From assembly GCA_002721895.1 (NCBI GenBank), contig PBLV01000015.1:124001-188000 (forward strand): 64,000 nt of DNA. Direction: 5' to 3'. Every line of letters begins with the position of its first letter. Position 1 is the stretch's first letter. Of the stretch, positions 11,307 through 20,431 are shown one piece after another. The position numbers and the translations under genes were made by a program. This DNA is from Verrucomicrobiales bacterium (lineage in GTDB: Bacteria; Verrucomicrobiota; Verrucomicrobiae; Limisphaerales; UBA1100). The notes below the pieces were generated by a model. It saw nothing but the letters and a program-made list of their open reading frames with translations, did no database searches and had not been told where the DNA came from.

Positions 11307-12259
11307 GAGGGGTTTGGGCGGCGTTCCTCATAGGCCTTTATGATACGTCGAACAAGGGGATGTCGGATGACATCCTTTTTGCCGAGTTCAACAATGCCAA
11401 CACCGTCCACCTGTTTTAGCGTGGAAGTGGCTTCAATAAGACCAGAGCGTTTCTGTGGGGGCAGATCAATCTGTGTAGTATCACCGGTGACCACTGCCTT
11501 TGTGTTGTAACCAAGGCGTGTCAGGAACATGAACATTTGTTCGCCGGTTGTGTTCTGTGCCTCATCGAGAATAACGAACGCATTGTTCAGAGTGCGTCCT
11601 CGCATGTAGGCTAGGGGCGCAATTTCAATGGTTTCCCTTTCCATGTGCCGTTGGATTTCTTCAGCGGACATCATGTCCATGAGCGCATCGTGCAGGGGGC
11701 GGAGATAGGGGGAGAGTTTTTCCTTCAGGTCGCCGGGCAAGAATCCCAGTGCCTCGCCTGCCTCCACGGCGGGGCGGGTGAGGATGATGCGTGAAACATT
11801 TCCGCGAGTGAATGCATTTACAGCGAGTGCCATGGCAAGGTAAGTCTTGCCCGTTCCCGCAGGGCCGGTGCCAATGGCAACATCGTTGCCCTTGATGGCG
11901 CGGATATACTGGGCTTGGCCAACAGTCTTGGGAGTGACAACAGCCTTTCGCGGAGTCGTGCTGATGCGATCATTATCAAGGCTCTGGAGAGCGTCCACAC
12001 CTTCATCCCTGACGGTGTCAACTGCTTGGATAAATTCGCTTTTGTGTAGCCGCTGCCCTTCGGCCAGTTGTTTTTGAAGACAAGTGAAAACACTTTTGGC
12101 GCGTGCAACGGAATCTTCATCGCCCTCGAGTTTGATCCAGCCATCACGAGCGGTGGCTTGGATATTGAGGGCCTCTTGAAGGTAATGAAGGTTTTGAGTA
12201 TCGTTTCCAAAGAGATGCTGGGCTTGGCGAGCGCTGTCGTAGTGCAGGGTGGTGGTCAT
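11303..12259 (-). CDS. PhoH-like ATPase (YbeZ/PhoL)
   Basis: 318 residues, PhoH family P-loop ATPase. Walker A GPAGTGKTYLA (~residue 140) and the DEAQN Walker B block (~230) are clear. The N-terminal ~110 residues resemble the extra nucleic-acid-binding segment of this family. YbeZ partners YbeY in rRNA processing in other bacteria, and here it directly overlaps ybeY, in line with that role. Start ATG at 12259, two bases after the HIT gene stop. Confidence 0.92.
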   Translation of the reverse strand: MTTTLHYDSARQAQHLFGNDTQNLHYLQEALNIQATARDGWIKLEGDEDSVARAKSVFTCLQKQLAEGQRLHKSEFIQAVDTVRDEGVDALQSLDNDRISTTPRKAVVTPKTVGQAQYIRAIKGNDVAIGTGPAGTGKTYLAMALAVNAFTRGNVSRIILTRPAVEAGEALGFLPGDLKEKLSPYLRPLHDALMDMMSAEEIQRHMERETIEIAPLAYMRGRTLNNAFVILDEAQNTTGEQMFMFLTRLGYNTKAVVTGDTTQIDLPPQKRSGLIEATSTLKQVDGVGIVELGKKDVIRHPLVRRIIKAYEERRPNPS

Positions 12260-12261
12260 GG

Positions 12262-12756
12262 TTAATCTTTTAGGGCAGCGCGAAGTTTATCGGCGGTTTC
12301 TGAGAGTGCCTCGGGCAGTACGGATGTCTGGCCAATGGTTGGCATGAAATTGGTGTCTCCTTGCCACCGCGGAACGATGTGGAAATGTAGGTGCTCCTCA
12401 ATGCCCGCGCCAGCGACCCTGCCAATGTTCAGGCCGACGTTGAAACCATGGGGTTGCATGGAGCTGGCGATGGCTTGTTTGCAGCGGACGAGCAGTTTCA
12501 TGAGGTCAAGCAACTCAACCTCCGTGAGTTCGTCGAGGTCTGAAACTTGACGATAGGGTAGTACAAGGACGTGGCCACCACTATAGGGGAATGTATTTAA
12601 GACGGCGAATGAAGACTTGGTGCGGGCAATGACGTGATTCTTGATGTCGTCGTTGGACTGTGCGATTCCGGCGAACAGAGGTTCGCCATCTTCACCCTCC
12701 TTGGGGCCGAGGACGTATTCAATGCGCCAAGGCGCATGCAAAGATTCCATGCGCAG
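12262..12756 (-). CDS. HIT-family nucleotide hydrolase/transferase
   Basis: HIT-domain protein with the histidine triad HLHFHIVPRW near the C terminus. The start at 12756, beginning MESLHAPWRIEYV, gives 164 residues and matches the usual N terminus of Ap4A-phosphorylase/hydrolase-like HIT proteins. Longer starts (ATG at 12804, or further to 12840) would overlap the end of the sensor-kinase gene. No clear ribosome site separates these choices. Likely acts on dinucleoside polyphosphates or nucleotidylated compounds; the exact substrate cannot be told from sequence. Confidence 0.88.
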   Translation of the reverse strand: MRMESLHAPWRIEYVLGPKEGEDGEPLFAGIAQSNDDIKNHVIARTKSSFAVLNTFPYSGGHVLVLPYRQVSDLDELTEVELLDLMKLLVRCKQAIASSMQPHGFNVGLNIGRVAGAGIEEHLHFHIVPRWQGDTNFMPTIGQTSVLPEALSETADKLRAALKD

Positions 12757-12796
12757 AAAATAAGAGGGGAGGGTTTGGTTGTCAAAAAAAGACCGG

Positions 12797-15700
12797 CTAA
12801 CCATCGGCCAATCGTTGGAAATGAGTTTCGGCAACATCAAGTTGTTTTGGCAGGCTAGGGATTAGATCCTTGCAGATGCCTGATTCATGCCGTGCGGCGT
12901 CCTCTATTTGCCCGCACAATTCCGCCAAGGCGCGTGCCCCGAGATTGGCGCTGGTGCCTTTCAGTTGATGTGCAGTTTGACGAATTGTTTCAAAATCGTT
13001 TGAGTCGGCCTTCTCCTGTAGAACATTTATATGCTCACGGGCTTGCTCCAGAAACATGGGCAAAATTTCGCGAAGAGTTCCCTTTGGTAGCGAGGAGAAG
13101 ACAGCTGGCTCACCCGTAAATTCCAAATCATCAAAGGCTTCGTGAATAATCCTTTGGAGCTCCGATATTTGGACGGGCTTGCTGATAAAGTCGTCCATCC
13201 CCGCATCAAGGCAGGCTTGGCGGTCTTCTTCCCGGGTGTTGGCGGTCATGGCAACGATGTAAGCCTTTTGAGAATCATTCCGTGATTTCTGCATCTCGCG
13301 AATTTTCCGGGTGGCTTCGTATCCATCCATGCCCGGCATTTGGCAGTCCATGAAAATCAGATCATATTCATCCAACGGTTCATGGAGGGCAGCTTCACCT
13401 CCGTCTCTAAGAGTAACCTTGCAGCCTAGTTTTTCCAGTTGCAACTGGGCCACCCGCTGGTTGATGCGATTATCCTCGAGCACGAGTATGTTAAGAGCTT
13501 GCTGCGGGTGTGGCGAAGCGAGACGTTGCTTCGAGGGCGAGTCATCGCTGAAGATGCCCAGCAAGGACTGCAGTAGTCGGCGGCACTTGACAGGCTTACT
13601 CAAAGTGCCTGCTATGCCCATGGCGCGAATGATGCCGGGATCAAATTTGCGTGCGCGGGTAGTGAGGAGAAAAACATGTGATTCAGGTGAGCGATCTCGC
13701 GATTGTTGGACCAAGTCCAGGACATCGATGCCGGGCAGGTCAAGATCTAACAGGATAAAGTCGGGTACAGGTTGTTCATTGAGAAATTTTTCAGCGGAGC
13801 CGCCATCGGCAACCGAGTGCGTCTCCATCCCCCATTCAGCCATGAATTCTTCCGAGGATCGCCTGACAAACCCATCTGGGGCGGCAATTAGAAGGCTGCG
13901 GTCTTTAAGCGCGGTGAGGGCTTCGGATGGCTCGCCATCAACCTTGGTCAAGGGGAGGCTAAACCAAAATACTGAGCCGCTGTCGGGTTCGCTTTCTACA
14001 CCCAGTCTACCATCCATCAATTCGACCAGCTCGCGTGAAATAGCCAACCCCAAGCCGGTGCCTCCATATTTTCGCGTTGTAGAGCCATCGGCTTGACGAA
14101 AGGCTTCGAATATTTTCGGTTGCAATTCATCAAGAATTCCAATTCCAGTGTCGGTGACTTCAAATCGAACATGGCCGTTTTCAACCCGTCGGGCAGTCAC
14201 CCTGACAGTACCCTTGTCGGTAAATTTGACTGCGTTGCTAATAAAATTTAGCAAAATTTGCCTCAATCTTCCGGCATCTCCTTTGTGAGCTCCAGCGCAA
14301 TCGGTGGGCACATGACACGCGAGCTCCACATTTTTTTCTTGCGCCTTGAGTGCATGCAGTTCCACTGCATCTTCCACAAGCTCTCGTAAATTAAACGTCG
14401 TCTGCTCAACTTCCAGTCGGCCTGCTTCAATTTTGGAGAGGTCGAGGATGTCATTTAGTATTTCCAGAAGCGCATCCGCGCTCATACGAACATGATTGGC
14501 ATATTCGTCTTGTTCGTGGTCAAGATCTGTCGAGAGGAGTAAATCCACCATTCCTATGATGGCGTTCATCGGAGTGCGGATTTCGTGAGACATGGTGGCG
14601 AGGAATTGCGCCTTCAGCATTGCGGATTCCTCGGCGAGATCTCTTGCCCGCGTCATTTCCTCCTCGGCCTGTTTTAGAGCGGTAATGTCGCGTGAGATGC
14701 CGATGACACCCTTGATCATGCCCGCGCGATTGCGGAAGGGGACTTTTGTGACTGATGCCCAGACAGGCTGATAGTCTGCGCCGGTCTGTTTTTCCACCTT
14801 GTTGATGACCGATTCCCCCGTGAGGACGACGCGTTGCTCATCTTCGTGGTACTCACGCGCGTCACGTTCAGGATGAAAATCGTAATCCGTTTTGCCAATG
14901 GCTTCTTCCGGCATGTTCAGGCCCAAGCGATTGGCCAATGCGCGGCTGCACCGGACAAAGCGGGACTCTGTGTCCTTGAAATAGATTCGGTCTGGAACAT
15001 TTTCCAGAAGCGCGCGCAGCAGATCCCGTTCGAACGCCAGTTCTTCCTCGACTTTTTTACGCTGTGTGACATCCCAGAACATTCCCTGGACTCCGCTGGG
15101 ATTCCCCTCGGAATCAACTAGGGGAGTCTTGATCACATGAACGTAAATCTTGTTGCCCTCAGTGGTTTCGTGTTCTTCAATCGTGTCGTAAGGTTCGCCT
15201 GTTTCAATGACTTTTAAGTCGTCCCTTCTGTACTTGTCCGCCAGGTCTTCCGGGAAAAAATCGTGGTCGCTTTTGCCAACTATATCCGGGAGGGAGTGGC
15301 CGATAAGCCTGCAAAAATTCTGATTCGCAAAGGTGAACCTGCCGTCGAGATCCTTCCGGAGAATGTTCTGCGGGATGGTTTCCACTAGGGAATGGTACAG
15401 TAACTCAGATTCTCGCAGGGCTGATTCAATGGCTTGTTTCTCGGTTACATCCGTGACGGTTCCTTCATAATATAGAATGCCCCCATCATCGTCCCTTACC
15501 GCATGGGCGTTTTCGGAAATCCATATCACTTCGCCGTTGCGTTGGCGGATCTGTGACTGGAAGTTGGTGATGACGTCGTTTTCCTTCATTAGCCGGACGA
15601 AATCATTTCGCCGGCTTGGATCCACATACAATTGGCCTGAAATATCACTCAACTCTTGGATCAGGTCTGAGGGTGAATCGTAGCCGTAAATATGCGCGAG

Positions 15701-16231
15701 CATAGGGTTTGCTGTCAGGTATCGGCCATCTGGCGTTGTACGGAAAATTCCTTCGACCACATGTTCAAAAAGCTCCTCCCCCTCGGCTGACTCGAGATGG
15801 TTCAGGCGGTTTCGAGTGGCAATGCGATCCATGATGGTGCCAGCATGAAGTGCGAGAATGGTTTCTGTCTCTGCTGCGATGGGATCTGCGGTATACAGAG
15901 ATAATGTGCCCATCGGCAGTCCATTGTCTTGTAGTAAAAACCCAGTGTACTGTTCTTTGTCCAGTTCTTCGCGGTGAATCAGGGGCGCTGAGTCAATGGC
16001 CCGACCTGCTGGAGAGGTCGATCGTGGAATTTCAATCGGCATATCGCCAGTCTGAGCCAAACACCATTGGCGATTTTTGTCGACCAAGTGAATCGCCGCA
16101 TTTTTGGCCTGCGCAATATGCTTGGCGATGTGGCATGCTTCGACTTGCCATTTGTCTGGTTTGTTGCCCAGCAGCCCGTATTCATTTAGCCTATTCAGGC
16201 GGGTTTCTTCATTGATGGCAGGAGAAGGCAT
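12797..16231 (-). CDS. Hybrid sensor histidine kinase (GAF-PAS3-HisKA-HATPase-REC2-Hpt)
   Basis: 1144 residues with no obvious transmembrane segment, so probably a cytoplasmic sensor. Order: GAF-like domain (~15-145), three PAS/PAC units (~150-275, 275-395, 400-525), HisKA with phospho-acceptor H549 in SHEIRTPMNA, HATPase (~650-770, with GGTGLGLAIS), a first receiver with D829 (LLDLDLPG), a second receiver with D962 (FMDCQMPGMDG), and an Hpt domain with H1088 (HQLKGTSANLG). All phosphorelay residues are present, so the protein could run a full internal relay. No response regulator with a DNA-binding output is encoded nearby. It precedes HIT-phoH-ybeY-recO on the same strand, but that may only reflect position. 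Confidence 0.93.
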   Translation of the reverse strand: MPSPAINEETRLNRLNEYGLLGNKPDKWQVEACHIAKHIAQAKNAAIHLVDKNRQWCLAQTGDMPIEIPRSTSPAGRAIDSAPLIHREELDKEQYTGFLLQDNGLPMGTLSLYTADPIAAETETILALHAGTIMDRIATRNRLNHLESAEGEELFEHVVEGIFRTTPDGRYLTANPMLAHIYGYDSPSDLIQELSDISGQLYVDPSRRNDFVRLMKENDVITNFQSQIRQRNGEVIWISENAHAVRDDDGGILYYEGTVTDVTEKQAIESALRESELLYHSLVETIPQNILRKDLDGRFTFANQNFCRLIGHSLPDIVGKSDHDFFPEDLADKYRRDDLKVIETGEPYDTIEEHETTEGNKIYVHVIKTPLVDSEGNPSGVQGMFWDVTQRKKVEEELAFERDLLRALLENVPDRIYFKDTESRFVRCSRALANRLGLNMPEEAIGKTDYDFHPERDAREYHEDEQRVVLTGESVINKVEKQTGADYQPVWASVTKVPFRNRAGMIKGVIGISRDITALKQAEEEMTRARDLAEESAMLKAQFLATMSHEIRTPMNAIIGMVDLLLSTDLDHEQDEYANHVRMSADALLEILNDILDLSKIEAGRLEVEQTTFNLRELVEDAVELHALKAQEKNVELACHVPTDCAGAHKGDAGRLRQILLNFISNAVKFTDKGTVRVTARRVENGHVRFEVTDTGIGILDELQPKIFEAFRQADGSTTRKYGGTGLGLAISRELVELMDGRLGVESEPDSGSVFWFSLPLTKVDGEPSEALTALKDRSLLIAAPDGFVRRSSEEFMAEWGMETHSVADGGSAEKFLNEQPVPDFILLDLDLPGIDVLDLVQQSRDRSPESHVFLLTTRARKFDPGIIRAMGIAGTLSKPVKCRRLLQSLLGIFSDDSPSKQRLASPHPQQALNILVLEDNRINQRVAQLQLEKLGCKVTLRDGGEAALHEPLDEYDLIFMDCQMPGMDGYEATRKIREMQKSRNDSQKAYIVAMTANTREEDRQACLDAGMDDFISKPVQISELQRIIHEAFDDLEFTGEPAVFSSLPKGTLREILPMFLEQAREHINVLQEKADSNDFETIRQTAHQLKGTSANLGARALAELCGQIEDAARHESGICKDLIPSLPKQLDVAETHFQRLADG

Positions 16232-16296
16232 TGTTCCTCAGCCGCATCGTGGCACCGGGCAAAGCACTAAGGCAAGCGGGATATCTTGAAGGAGTC

Positions 16297-16324
16297 TTGA
16301 CGCACGGCCGATTTTACATATAAT
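16297..16324 (+). promoter_or_regulatory. Sigma70-type promoter for the DUF3568-like lipoprotein gene
   Basis: TTGACG at 16297-16302, a 16-base spacer and a perfect TATAAT at 16319-16324. The predicted start is near 16331, giving a ~37-base leader that contains the strong AAGGAGG ribosome site at 16356-16362 for the ATG at 16368. Confidence 0.75.
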
Positions 16325-16367
16325 GTCTGGGTCTGGGGGATCGTTCGGTCCTTCCAAGGAGGTGAAA

Positions 16368-16802
16368 ATGAAAGCGAAAATTCTGGTGGGATTCGTATGT
16401 AGTGCCGTTGTTTTGTTGACCCAAACCGGGTGCATTTTGTGTGGCTTGGCGGCCGCGAGCGCGGCGGGTGGTGGTGTGGTGGCTTACAAGAAGGGTGATT
16501 TGGAGATTCTGGAGCCCGTTGGCTATGACGAAGCATTTAATGCCGTTGACGCAACGGTTCAAGACATGGGAATGGCATTGCAAAAACGAGAGAAGAAGCC
16601 GCTGGTGGGACTGGTCACCGCCAAAAGTCACTACGGAAAGGTCACATACTCTTTGGAAAACATGGGGGACAAGCTGACATCAATTAGTATTCGTGTGGGG
16701 ACTTTTGGAGATCCCGCCGTGCAACGGCAGATTTACGCCAAACTGAAGACGAACTACGGTGTCGGGCCTCGCGTTGATCCTGACACAGGATTGCCCAAGT
16801 AA
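16368..16802 (+). CDS. Small DUF3568-like lipoprotein
   Basis: 144 residues from the ATG at 16368, chosen because AAGGAGG lies six bases upstream. N-terminal signal with charged MKAK, a hydrophobic core and a Cys at about residue 18 (TQTGC); the -3 position is Gln rather than the usual Leu, so lipidation is probable but not perfect. The mature part begins with a small Gly/Ala-rich hydrophobic stretch and the YKKGDLE segment, then an alternating polar domain like DUF3568 proteins. Function unknown; probably periplasmic or outer-membrane anchored. Monocistronic, with its own good promoter. Confidence 0.8.
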   Translation: MKAKILVGFVCSAVVLLTQTGCILCGLAAASAAGGGVVAYKKGDLEILEPVGYDEAFNAVDATVQDMGMALQKREKKPLVGLVTAKSHYGKVTYSLENMGDKLTSISIRVGTFGDPAVQRQIYAKLKTNYGVGPRVDPDTGLPK

Positions 16803-16807
16803 AGGGA

Positions 16808-17779
16808 TTAGGCTGCTCGCCCGCCACAGTTTGAGCTGAGATACTCAAGGTATTCGGTGAGTTTTTTCTTCATCTTGTGCCGCGGGACAATGGCGTCTAT
16901 CAGGCCCCGCTCAATCAGAAATTCCGCCGTCTGGAACCCGTCTGGCAATTCGGATTGGGTTGTGTCTTTGATGACTCGCGGACCAGCAAAGCCAATCATG
17001 GCCTTGGGTTCGGAGATAATCAAATCGCCCAAGCTGGCATAACTTGCCATAACCCCCGCCGTGGTGGGGTGAGTCAAGACACTAATATAGGGCAGTCGGG
17101 CGCGACCGTGGTAGGCAATTGCGGCGCTCGTCTTGGCCATTTGCATCAGGCTAAACATCCCCTCGTACATTCGGGCACCTCCGCTGCTGGAGATAATCAT
17201 GAGAGGGAGACGCTGTTCAGTGGCAACTTCAATGATGCGCGTGACTTTTTCTCCCACAACGGACCCCATTGAGCCGCCAAGGAAATTAAAATCCATGACT
17301 CCCAGAGCGACCCGTTGTTTGCCCATCGTGCCCGTGCCGATGATGACGGCATCGCTCAGACCTGTACGTTTGCGATGTTTTTCCAGTTTGGCGGCATATG
17401 AGTCGGTTCCTGTAAATTCAAGGGTGTCGACGCTGATCATTTTGGGGTCGATCTCGTCAAAGGAACCCGGCTCGACCAAGGAATCAATTCTGGTTTGAGC
17501 GCAGAACGGGTGATGGAAATCACACTTGGGGCAAACCTTCAGATTGTCTTCCAATTCTTTTTCAAAAACCAATTCCTCACACTCGGGACATTTTTTCCAC
17601 AAGCCCTCAGGCATTTCGCGTTTGCGTGACTGTGAGGCGCCGAGTTTTGGTTTCTTGCTGAAGGAGGTTTCCGGTGCGGAAGGCGGGGGTGTGACGCCAG
17701 GTTCCACAGCACCACCGCCGACGGGTTGGCTTGTAAGGTCATCCATGTTTTCAGGGCCGATTTGACTTGCGGCTGTCAT
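16808..17779 (-). CDS. accD: Acetyl-CoA carboxylase carboxyltransferase subunit beta
   Basis: Beta half of the carboxyltransferase that makes malonyl-CoA for fatty acid synthesis. A zinc ribbon formed by CPEC and, ~17 residues later, CPKC sits around residues 65-90, followed by the crotonase-like fold with SSSGGARMYEG and the KTSAAIAYH segment. The ATG at 17779 gives 323 residues; a longer frame to 17830 would overlap the comF stop. The N terminus carries a ~50-residue Pro/Ser-rich extension before the zinc ribbon. accA is not in the window. Confidence 0.94.
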   Translation of the reverse strand: MTAASQIGPENMDDLTSQPVGGGAVEPGVTPPPSAPETSFSKKPKLGASQSRKREMPEGLWKKCPECEELVFEKELEDNLKVCPKCDFHHPFCAQTRIDSLVEPGSFDEIDPKMISVDTLEFTGTDSYAAKLEKHRKRTGLSDAVIIGTGTMGKQRVALGVMDFNFLGGSMGSVVGEKVTRIIEVATEQRLPLMIISSSGGARMYEGMFSLMQMAKTSAAIAYHGRARLPYISVLTHPTTAGVMASYASLGDLIISEPKAMIGFAGPRVIKDTTQSELPDGFQTAEFLIERGLIDAIVPRHKMKKKLTEYLEYLSSNCGGRAA

Positions 17780-17801
17780 TGTGGCTCTCGGCGATCTTCT
17801 C

Positions 17802-18557
17802 TCAAGCCAAATTTGTGGACAAGCCGCCACGCGCCAGTGTCCAAACAGCTACTGTGTTCGCGCCTGAGCGTTTCAGTGAATCCGCGCATGCGCTGACTGT
17901 GGCACCGGTTGTCATGACATCATCTACCAAGACAAGTTTGAGTCCTTCAATTGACTGCTTATCAGAAACCTTGAATGCGTCCTTGACGTTTTGAAGCCGC
18001 TCTGACCGGGACAACGTAGCCTGTGGTTTGGTTGCCTTCGTTCGCTTTAGGGTATTGGTGATCAATGGAGTATTCAAGTGATTCGACAATGATTGGGCTA
18101 GGCAATTAGCCTGGTTATATCCTCTTTCGCGGAGTTTCACCGGATGTAGGGGCGTGGAAATAACTCCGTCCCATTGTCCCGGATGAAGTTCTTTGCCAGC
18201 TTTGGCCATAAAAGCACCGGTGAGAAAACACTCGAACCAGTTGGCACCCATATACTTAAACCGATGTATGATGTCCCTTAGGATGCCTCCTGAGTAAGCG
18301 ACTGAACGAGCACTGTCAAAAGCCCACGCTTGGTCGATGCAGTTTGAGCACGTGAATTCCGTGTCCAGGTCGCCCGGGAACGGAAGCCCGCACTTGCCGC
18401 AAAATGGGGTCTGAATATGACGGATATGAGAGCGACAGGCTGTGCAGACATATCCCTCATGATGGTAAGCTGGGTGCCGTTGGCAGGCTTGGCAAATGTT
18501 CGGATAAAACATCCCCAAGGGATCGAGTGTGCTGCTATTGCTCGATGACAGGGTCAT
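17802..18557 (-). CDS. ComF-family phosphoribosyltransferase-like protein
   Basis: Around 250 residues. The N-terminal region has a zinc-finger-like set of cysteine pairs (CQAC, CTAC, CGKC, CSNC) followed by a phosphoribosyltransferase fold ending in the PRPP-binding motif LVLVDDVMTTGAT. ComF proteins are needed for DNA uptake in naturally competent bacteria, but many homologues, often called amidophosphoribosyltransferases, have unknown roles. The start is unsure: ATG 18557 overlaps the upstream CPBP gene by 23 bases, while ATG 18512 (beginning MFYPNICQAC) avoids overlap. No ribosome site settles it. Confidence 0.87.
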   Translation of the reverse strand: MTLSSSNSSTLDPLGMFYPNICQACQRHPAYHHEGYVCTACRSHIRHIQTPFCGKCGLPFPGDLDTEFTCSNCIDQAWAFDSARSVAYSGGILRDIIHRFKYMGANWFECFLTGAFMAKAGKELHPGQWDGVISTPLHPVKLRERGYNQANCLAQSLSNHLNTPLITNTLKRTKATKPQATLSRSERLQNVKDAFKVSDKQSIEGLKLVLVDDVMTTGATVSACADSLKRSGANTVAVWTLARGGLSTNLA

Positions 18558-19464
18558 GGCTGAAATCCGAGGGTTGTACTTCGTCTTGCTGCATAAACCA
18601 GATCCATGCAAACATTCCCATTAGAATCGGCGTGACCGCCCAGCCTTGAATCAGTTCTTTTGGGCCCCAGAGGGTATTTTGAAGCAAAGTGAATTTATCG
18701 TGTGATGTAATAAAACCAAATGTCTTGCCGCCAAGTATCCATCCGGCATGGATCGCCATGGATGCATAGAGGTTTCCCGTTTTTCGATAAAGACCGCACA
18801 GGATCAGGCCGGCTATGAATAGATTTAAAAATCTTGGCACCCAGTGCGGATCTCCAGCGGGGCCATGCATCATTGACGGCAGAAGAATTAGTCCGCTGGC
18901 TACATGGACGGGATCTGGGTTTTCCGGTCGTGAGTTGAGGAAATGGACGGATGCAAAAATGATTGATGAAAGAACAGCGGCCCATTGCCAATTTAGGCTC
19001 AATCGGAGTCCTCCGAAAAGAACGCCTCGAAAGAGAATTTCCTCAATCAAAGGAACAAGAAGCATGGCCAAAGAGGCGTTCTTGAAATGCCGGATCCAAT
19101 CCGAGGGTGAATGGCCAAAATTGCTGATATTGGGTGCCGCCAAGTGGGCAATGATCGACACCAGAAGGATGCATCCAATGCCGGCGGCAAATCCTGTTAA
19201 CAAACGGCTTTGGTCATTCCGTGTAAAACTAAGCCCGACCTGTTTTATGGAAGCCATTTTGTTCATTCTCAATAACGGCCACAGTCCGCCCAAGGCTAGA
19301 ATCATCACCATGCGGGTAATGAACCTGTGGAAATCATCGTGTTCATTGAGGAAAGATAACGGGGCGGGGTTGCCATGGACCGCCATCCATGCCAAGGGAG
19401 CCAGAAGTGCTCCTCCCGGAAAAACCATGAGCAGATAGCCGAGGGTGTTCCAGAGAGGTCGCAT
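18535..19464 (-). CDS. CPBP-family intramembrane protease (CAAX-like)
   Basis: About 309 residues from the ATG at 19464 (a TTG at 19500 would add 12). Around seven to eight hydrophobic segments with the family signature EEILFRG near the middle and a later ASVHFLN segment containing a conserved His. CPBP proteins are membrane glutamate-type proteases with poorly known bacterial substrates. The gene is divergent from the kinase-like gene, whose promoter lies just upstream. Confidence 0.85.
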   Translation of the reverse strand: MRPLWNTLGYLLMVFPGGALLAPLAWMAVHGNPAPLSFLNEHDDFHRFITRMVMILALGGLWPLLRMNKMASIKQVGLSFTRNDQSRLLTGFAAGIGCILLVSIIAHLAAPNISNFGHSPSDWIRHFKNASLAMLLVPLIEEILFRGVLFGGLRLSLNWQWAAVLSSIIFASVHFLNSRPENPDPVHVASGLILLPSMMHGPAGDPHWVPRFLNLFIAGLILCGLYRKTGNLYASMAIHAGWILGGKTFGFITSHDKFTLLQNTLWGPKELIQGWAVTPILMGMFAWIWFMQQDEVQPSDFSHDPVIEQ

Positions 19465-19518
19465 CGCAGGAAGTACAAACCGGTAAGCTAGAATCTCCAA
19501 GATATTTTACGTGCCGAA

Positions 19519-19547
19519 TTGGAATTCGCTGTGCTTTGGTGTATAAT
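19519..19547 (+). promoter_or_regulatory. Sigma70-type promoter of the kinase-like gene
   Basis: TTGGAA at 19519-19524, 17-base spacer, perfect TATAAT at 19542-19547. The predicted start near 19554 leaves ~20 bases of leader containing GGAGG at 19562-19566. This fixes where translation should begin and supports the unusual start codon described for the next gene. Confidence 0.7.
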
Positions 19548-19573
19548 GCGGGCTGGTTTAGGGAGGTAAAGCA

Positions 19574-20404
19574 ATCGCAATTAAGGAAAACGGCAGATTT
19601 GGGGACTTTCGACTGAGGGAGCAGATCAGTCGTGGGGGCATTGCCACCATTTGGCTGGCCACTGATGCTCGAGACCGAACGTATGCGATTCGGATTTTGC
19701 ACGACAACTTCGGTGTAAATTCCTCCGGCCCCTCTTTGTTTCGGGAAGGGTGTGAGACAATGAAGAATATCCCGCCGCATGAAAATCTGATCCGTTATCT
19801 TGATCACGGGCGGATGAGTGGCCGTGACTACATGTTGCTTGAATATGTGGAGGGGATGAATTTACGCCAAATGATGATTCATGAAGAATCCGCAAATGGT
19901 TTTAACCTCAGTGATCTGTTACTGGACATGGCTGCGGCGCTTAATCATGTCCACGCCAGTGGCTACATGCACTTGGACTTCAAGCCGGAAAACCTCATGG
20001 TCAGCCGCGGAGGGCGGATGCTCCTTTGCGATTTTGACACCGCGTTGCCGATCCCTGACTCGCCGGTGAAACTTGCGAAGAAATCTGGCACGCCTCTTTA
20101 CATGCCGCCTGAGATTGCCAACAACTGGGGCTGTGACCAGCGGGCTGACATTTATTCATTTGCCGTTACCGCATACGAACTACTGACACGGATCAAGCCT
20201 TTTGAAGGTCAAACATCAAGGGAGATGCTGCGCAATCAGCTTGATCCAAAATACATGATTCGGAAGCCCCGGGAGTTCAACGAAAGTATACCATTCCTCA
20301 TTGAGAACATGATTCTCAAGTGCCTTGCATATATGCCGGGCAAGCGATACCCCTACATGGCTCATATCCTTCGTGATTTGCACAAGGCCTTGGGAGTACG
20401 GTAG
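19574..20404 (+). CDS. Protein-kinase-like (Hanks-type) protein with non-AUG start
   Basis: The kinase fold is open from just after a stop at 19559-19561. No ATG, GTG or TTG exists in frame before 19697, which would remove the glycine loop. GGAGG at 19562-19566 is seven bases from an ATC at 19574; ATT at 19580 is the other option. From 19574 the product has 276 residues: Gly loop (SRGGIATIWLA), then YAIRIL, where the invariant beta-3 Lys is Arg (residue 40), HLDFKPEN with catalytic D135, DFD in place of DFG (D153), and GTPLYMPPE. No transmembrane or sensor domain. It may be a weak or inactive kinase. The SBF-type gene follows after 27 bases. Confidence 0.75.
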   Translation: MAIKENGRFGDFRLREQISRGGIATIWLATDARDRTYAIRILHDNFGVNSSGPSLFREGCETMKNIPPHENLIRYLDHGRMSGRDYMLLEYVEGMNLRQMMIHEESANGFNLSDLLLDMAAALNHVHASGYMHLDFKPENLMVSRGGRMLLCDFDTALPIPDSPVKLAKKSGTPLYMPPEIANNWGCDQRADIYSFAVTAYELLTRIKPFEGQTSREMLRNQLDPKYMIRKPREFNESIPFLIENMILKCLAYMPGKRYPYMAHILRDLHKALGVR

Positions 20405-20431
20405 ATTTTTACGGATGAAAGGGCGTGGTCA

